Assembly: GCA_902772745.1 (NCBI GenBank)
Contig: CACYBV010000224.1
Coordinates: 1-17,109, forward strand
Reading direction: 5' to 3'
Origin: an uncultured Eubacteriales bacterium
GTDB taxonomy: Bacteria > Bacillota > Clostridia > Lachnospirales > Lachnospiraceae
DNA length: 17,109 nt
The position numbers were made by a program, and so were the translations under genes. Positions 15,273-17,109 of this stretch are shown in pieces. Position 1 is the first letter of the stretch. Every line of letters begins with the position of its first letter. The notes under the pieces were generated by a model. That model saw only the letters and a program-made list of their open reading frames with translations, had not been told where the DNA came from and made no database searches.

Positions 15273-16889
15273 ATGACAGACGTACTTGCCTATACCAATT
15301 ACGGAAAGGTGCGCGGCGTGTACTTTGACGGCGTGTACCGCTTCCTCGGCATCCGCTACGCAAAGGCGCCGGTCGGCGAGCTTCGCTTCATGCCGCCGGT
15401 TAAACCGGACGTTTCCCCGGTGATCGTCGACGCGAAAGAATACGCCCTGAAGTGCCCGCAGACCGACACCCCGAGAATCGAGGTCCCGGAGGTTGCGAAC
15501 TCCAAATGGAACATCCGGAACCAGAAGATCGTCACCGGCAACATGGAGATGGGCAAAGGCCCGATGTCCGAAGACTGCCTCGCGCTGAACATCTGGACCC
15601 CGGATCTCACGGAAGGCATGAACCTTCCCGTCATGGTCTGGTGCCACGGCGGCGGCGCTCTCGCCGGGACCGCCGAATGCCCGCACCAGGACGGCTTCAA
15701 TATGGCGAAGAAAAACGGGGTCGTCATGGTTTCCTTCAGCCACCGCCTCGGAATCTTCGGCTATATGGACCTCACGCATCTCGGCGTCGAAAAGTACAGA
15801 CACAGCCGCAACCTCGGGAATCTCGACATGGTGGCCGTGCTTGAGTGGGTGCATGAGAACATTCAGTACTTCGGCGGAGACCCCGGAAACGTCACGATAT
15901 TCGGCGAGTCCGGCGGCGGCGGAAAGGTCTGCCAGCTCATGGGCATGCCCGCGGCAAAGGGCCTCTTCCACAAGGCGATCTGCCAGAGCGGCGGCTTCCA
16001 GGCGATCGATCCGAAATTCGGACAGGCTGACACCGACGCCTTCCTTGCGCATCTTGGGATCACAAAGGACAACATTGAAAAGCTCGAGACGATTCCCTGG
16101 GAGGATCTGATCCGGGCGATGCGGGAGATCAACGCGACCCGCGAGAACGGAAACTACCTCAATTTCCCGGTCACCTTCGACGGCGAGGTCATCCGATACA
16201 ATCCCTTCGACGGCGCGGAAGGAACCGAGTTTGCGAAGGATATCCCTTTTATCATCTGCTACACGAGAGAGGATATGGCGCTTCTCGCTCTCTTCAATCC
16301 GGAAATATTCGACCTGACCTGGGAAACGCTTCCGAAAAAGCTCAGAGATTCCGGCTATACGGACGAAGAGACGGCGGAAATCATCGCCACCTACAGAGAA
16401 GTTCTCGACAACCCGACCGCAGTCGACGTAATGATCGCGCTCATGAACGACGCCCGCCAGATGAAGTTCGTCGAGGATGTTTCGAGAACCCGTGAAGGCA
16501 AAGATGCCGCGCCCTTCTACAACGCGGTCTTCGCTTTTGACAGTCCGGATCCGGTGCAGAAGACCTTCCACGGGACGGACGTGCCCTTCTTCTTTGACAA
16601 CGCCTATCTCGCGCCAGGCATGTATACCGCCAAAAACAAGGATGCGGCATTCAGCTGCTCCGACACCTGCGGTTCCGCCTGGGCCGCATTTGCAAAAGAC
16701 GCGTACGATCCGACCGGCCGCAACATGCCCAAATGGCTTCCCTACACCGCAGAGCACCGCTACTCGATGCTTTTCTCCGACCGGAGCGAGCTGGTCCTTG
16801 AATACCGAAAAAAATCACGCGAGCTCATTTACCGATACGAGGACCGAAACCTGCCCGGTTTCGGCAGACAGATCCCGAAGAAGAAATAA
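15273..16889 (+). CDS. Type B carboxylesterase (second of two)
   Basis: This is a second cytoplasmic alpha/beta-hydrolase of the type B carboxylesterase family, 538 residues. The family signature SEDCLALNIWTP (99-110) and the oxyanion loop WCHGGGAL (123-130) are present. The nucleophile elbow is FGESGGGGK with Ser213. The base is His433 (TFHGTDVPFFF). The acid is Glu333 or Asp334 in CYTREDMALL; aligned with Glu324 of the first esterase, the equivalent position is Asp334. I chose the ATG at 15273 because AGAAAGGA lies about 7 bases upstream. The in-frame ATG at 15252 overlaps a hairpin and has no ribosome binding site. The two esterases differ throughout and so are old relatives, not a recent tandem duplication; they probably have different substrates. 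Ester groups on imported arabinose-containing sugars are the contextual guess. A long inverted repeat follows the stop. Confidence 0.9.
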   Translation: MTDVLAYTNYGKVRGVYFDGVYRFLGIRYAKAPVGELRFMPPVKPDVSPVIVDAKEYALKCPQTDTPRIEVPEVANSKWNIRNQKIVTGNMEMGKGPMSEDCLALNIWTPDLTEGMNLPVMVWCHGGGALAGTAECPHQDGFNMAKKNGVVMVSFSHRLGIFGYMDLTHLGVEKYRHSRNLGNLDMVAVLEWVHENIQYFGGDPGNVTIFGESGGGGKVCQLMGMPAAKGLFHKAICQSGGFQAIDPKFGQADTDAFLAHLGITKDNIEKLETIPWEDLIRAMREINATRENGNYLNFPVTFDGEVIRYNPFDGAEGTEFAKDIPFIICYTREDMALLALFNPEIFDLTWETLPKKLRDSGYTDEETAEIIATYREVLDNPTAVDVMIALMNDARQMKFVEDVSRTREGKDAAPFYNAVFAFDSPDPVQKTFHGTDVPFFFDNAYLAPGMYTAKNKDAAFSCSDTCGSAWAAFAKDAYDPTGRNMPKWLPYTAEHRYSMLFSDRSELVLEYRKKSRELIYRYEDRNLPGFGRQIPKKK

Positions 16890-16917
16890 GCCGGATAAGG
16901 CATAAGCAGCGAAAAAA

Positions 16918-16988
16918 GGCGGTTTTACGGTTTTTCATGCACAGACGGGTTTCTTACCCTCCCAGGCGGAATCTTCCGTAAAACCGCC
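16918..16988 (+). terminator. Long-loop inverted repeat closing the operon (probable terminator or structured 3' end)
   Basis: GGCGGTTTTACGG (16918-16930) and CCGTAAAACCGCC (16976-16988) are perfect 13-base inverted repeats around a 45-base centre. That centre contains a smaller hairpin, GGGT-TTCTT-ACCC. The right arm is followed by CTTTCTC and the left arm is preceded by six A residues, so the stem can extend with one bulge. It begins 28 bases after the esterase stop. The U-tract is weak and the loop is long for an intrinsic terminator, but no other end signal was found. Confidence 0.55.
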
Positions 16989-17010
16989 CTTTCTCAGCCT
17001 CAGAGAGCAT

Positions 17011-17040
17011 TTGCAGCATAAGAAGGTGACAAACTATAAA
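17011..17040 (+). promoter_or_regulatory. Weak promoter-like sequence at the right edge
   Basis: TTGCAG (17011-17016) and TATAAA (17035-17040) are 18 bases apart. Local sequence is distinctly more AT-rich than the operon to its left. A short inverted repeat, AAAAAGT (17038-17044) with ACTTTTT (17060-17066), overlaps it downstream. It would drive a gene beginning at the right edge, if one exists. Confidence 0.25.
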
Positions 17041-17067
17041 AAGTCAATAGGTAAATGGAACTTTTTT

Positions 17068-17109
17068 ATGATTCCTGAAAATGGCATAGCAAACAAGCCA
17101 TCTGAACAC
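17068..17109 (+). CDS. Possible start of a further gene, cut by the right edge (unrecognised)
   Basis: From the ATG at 17068, 14 codons run open to the end of the window (MIPENGIANKPSEH). The same frame is open upstream to at least a GTG at 17026, which would add TNYKKSIGKWNFF-like residues. No convincing ribosome binding site precedes either start, and I do not recognise the protein. Fourteen to 28 open codons in AT-rich DNA can arise by chance, so this is listed only so the edge can be checked against flanking sequence. Confidence 0.15.
   Translation, partial: MIPENGIANKPSEH

Noticed and set aside
15183..16757. A 524-codon open frame on the minus strand opposite the second esterase gene
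   Set aside because: It lies antisense to a clear alpha/beta-hydrolase gene, shows no recognisable domain, is rich in Arg/Val/Ala-type residues typical of GC-rich shadow frames, and has no convincing ribosome binding site.
17083..17102. A hairpin ATGGC/GCCAT at the right edge as a transposon end
   Set aside because: It has only five paired bases, an 11-base loop and no partner or target duplication in the window, so it is too weak to call.

Overview
This window looks like a chromosomal stretch of a moderately GC-rich Firmicute, most likely a gut or rumen Clostridia of the Lachnospiraceae type. That is inferred from four things: a YesM/YesN-type two-component system beside a LipO/LplB/LplC-type sugar ABC importer, the GH51 and type B carboxylesterase genes behind it, strong AGGAGG-like ribosome binding sites, and the helicase and PepV-type genes alongside. 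I cannot name a species from the sequence.

The layout is divergent around a roughly 200-base intergenic region at 8074-8275. Everything to its left lies on the minus strand. Reading away from the divide, the genes are a YesM-like sensor kinase and a YesN-like response regulator that overlap by 4 bases, a Suv3-like RNA helicase with a C-terminal zinc ribbon, a PepV/Sapep-type M20 dipeptidase, a CPBP-family membrane protease homologue, and an aldo/keto reductase cut by the left edge. The last one has its own promoter.

Everything to the right lies on the plus strand and reads as one sugar-use locus: a solute-binding lipoprotein, a strong stem-loop terminator or attenuator, two permeases, a type B carboxylesterase, a GH51 alpha-L-arabinofuranosidase and a second type B carboxylesterase. 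It ends in a long inverted repeat at 16918-16988. No ABC ATPase is present, as is usual for importers of this group, which share an MsmX/UgpC-type ATPase encoded elsewhere. None of the three enzymes has a signal peptide.

My working model (inference) is that the sensor kinase and regulator detect an arabinose-containing oligosaccharide and switch on the importer. The oligosaccharide enters still carrying ester groups (acetyl or feruloyl). The two cytoplasmic esterases and the arabinofuranosidase then strip it inside the cell.

The noncoding structure of the plus-strand locus is rich. It includes the attenuator after the binding-protein gene, a perfect TATAAT box followed at once by a 10-bp hairpin before the first esterase, and a 98-base palindromic repeat plus a small hairpin before the second esterase. 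The last 100 bases are AT-rich and may hold the start of another gene, but that is weakly supported. No tRNA, rRNA, CRISPR array, transposase or recognisable riboswitch was seen, and no gene-free stretch exceeds 300 bases.
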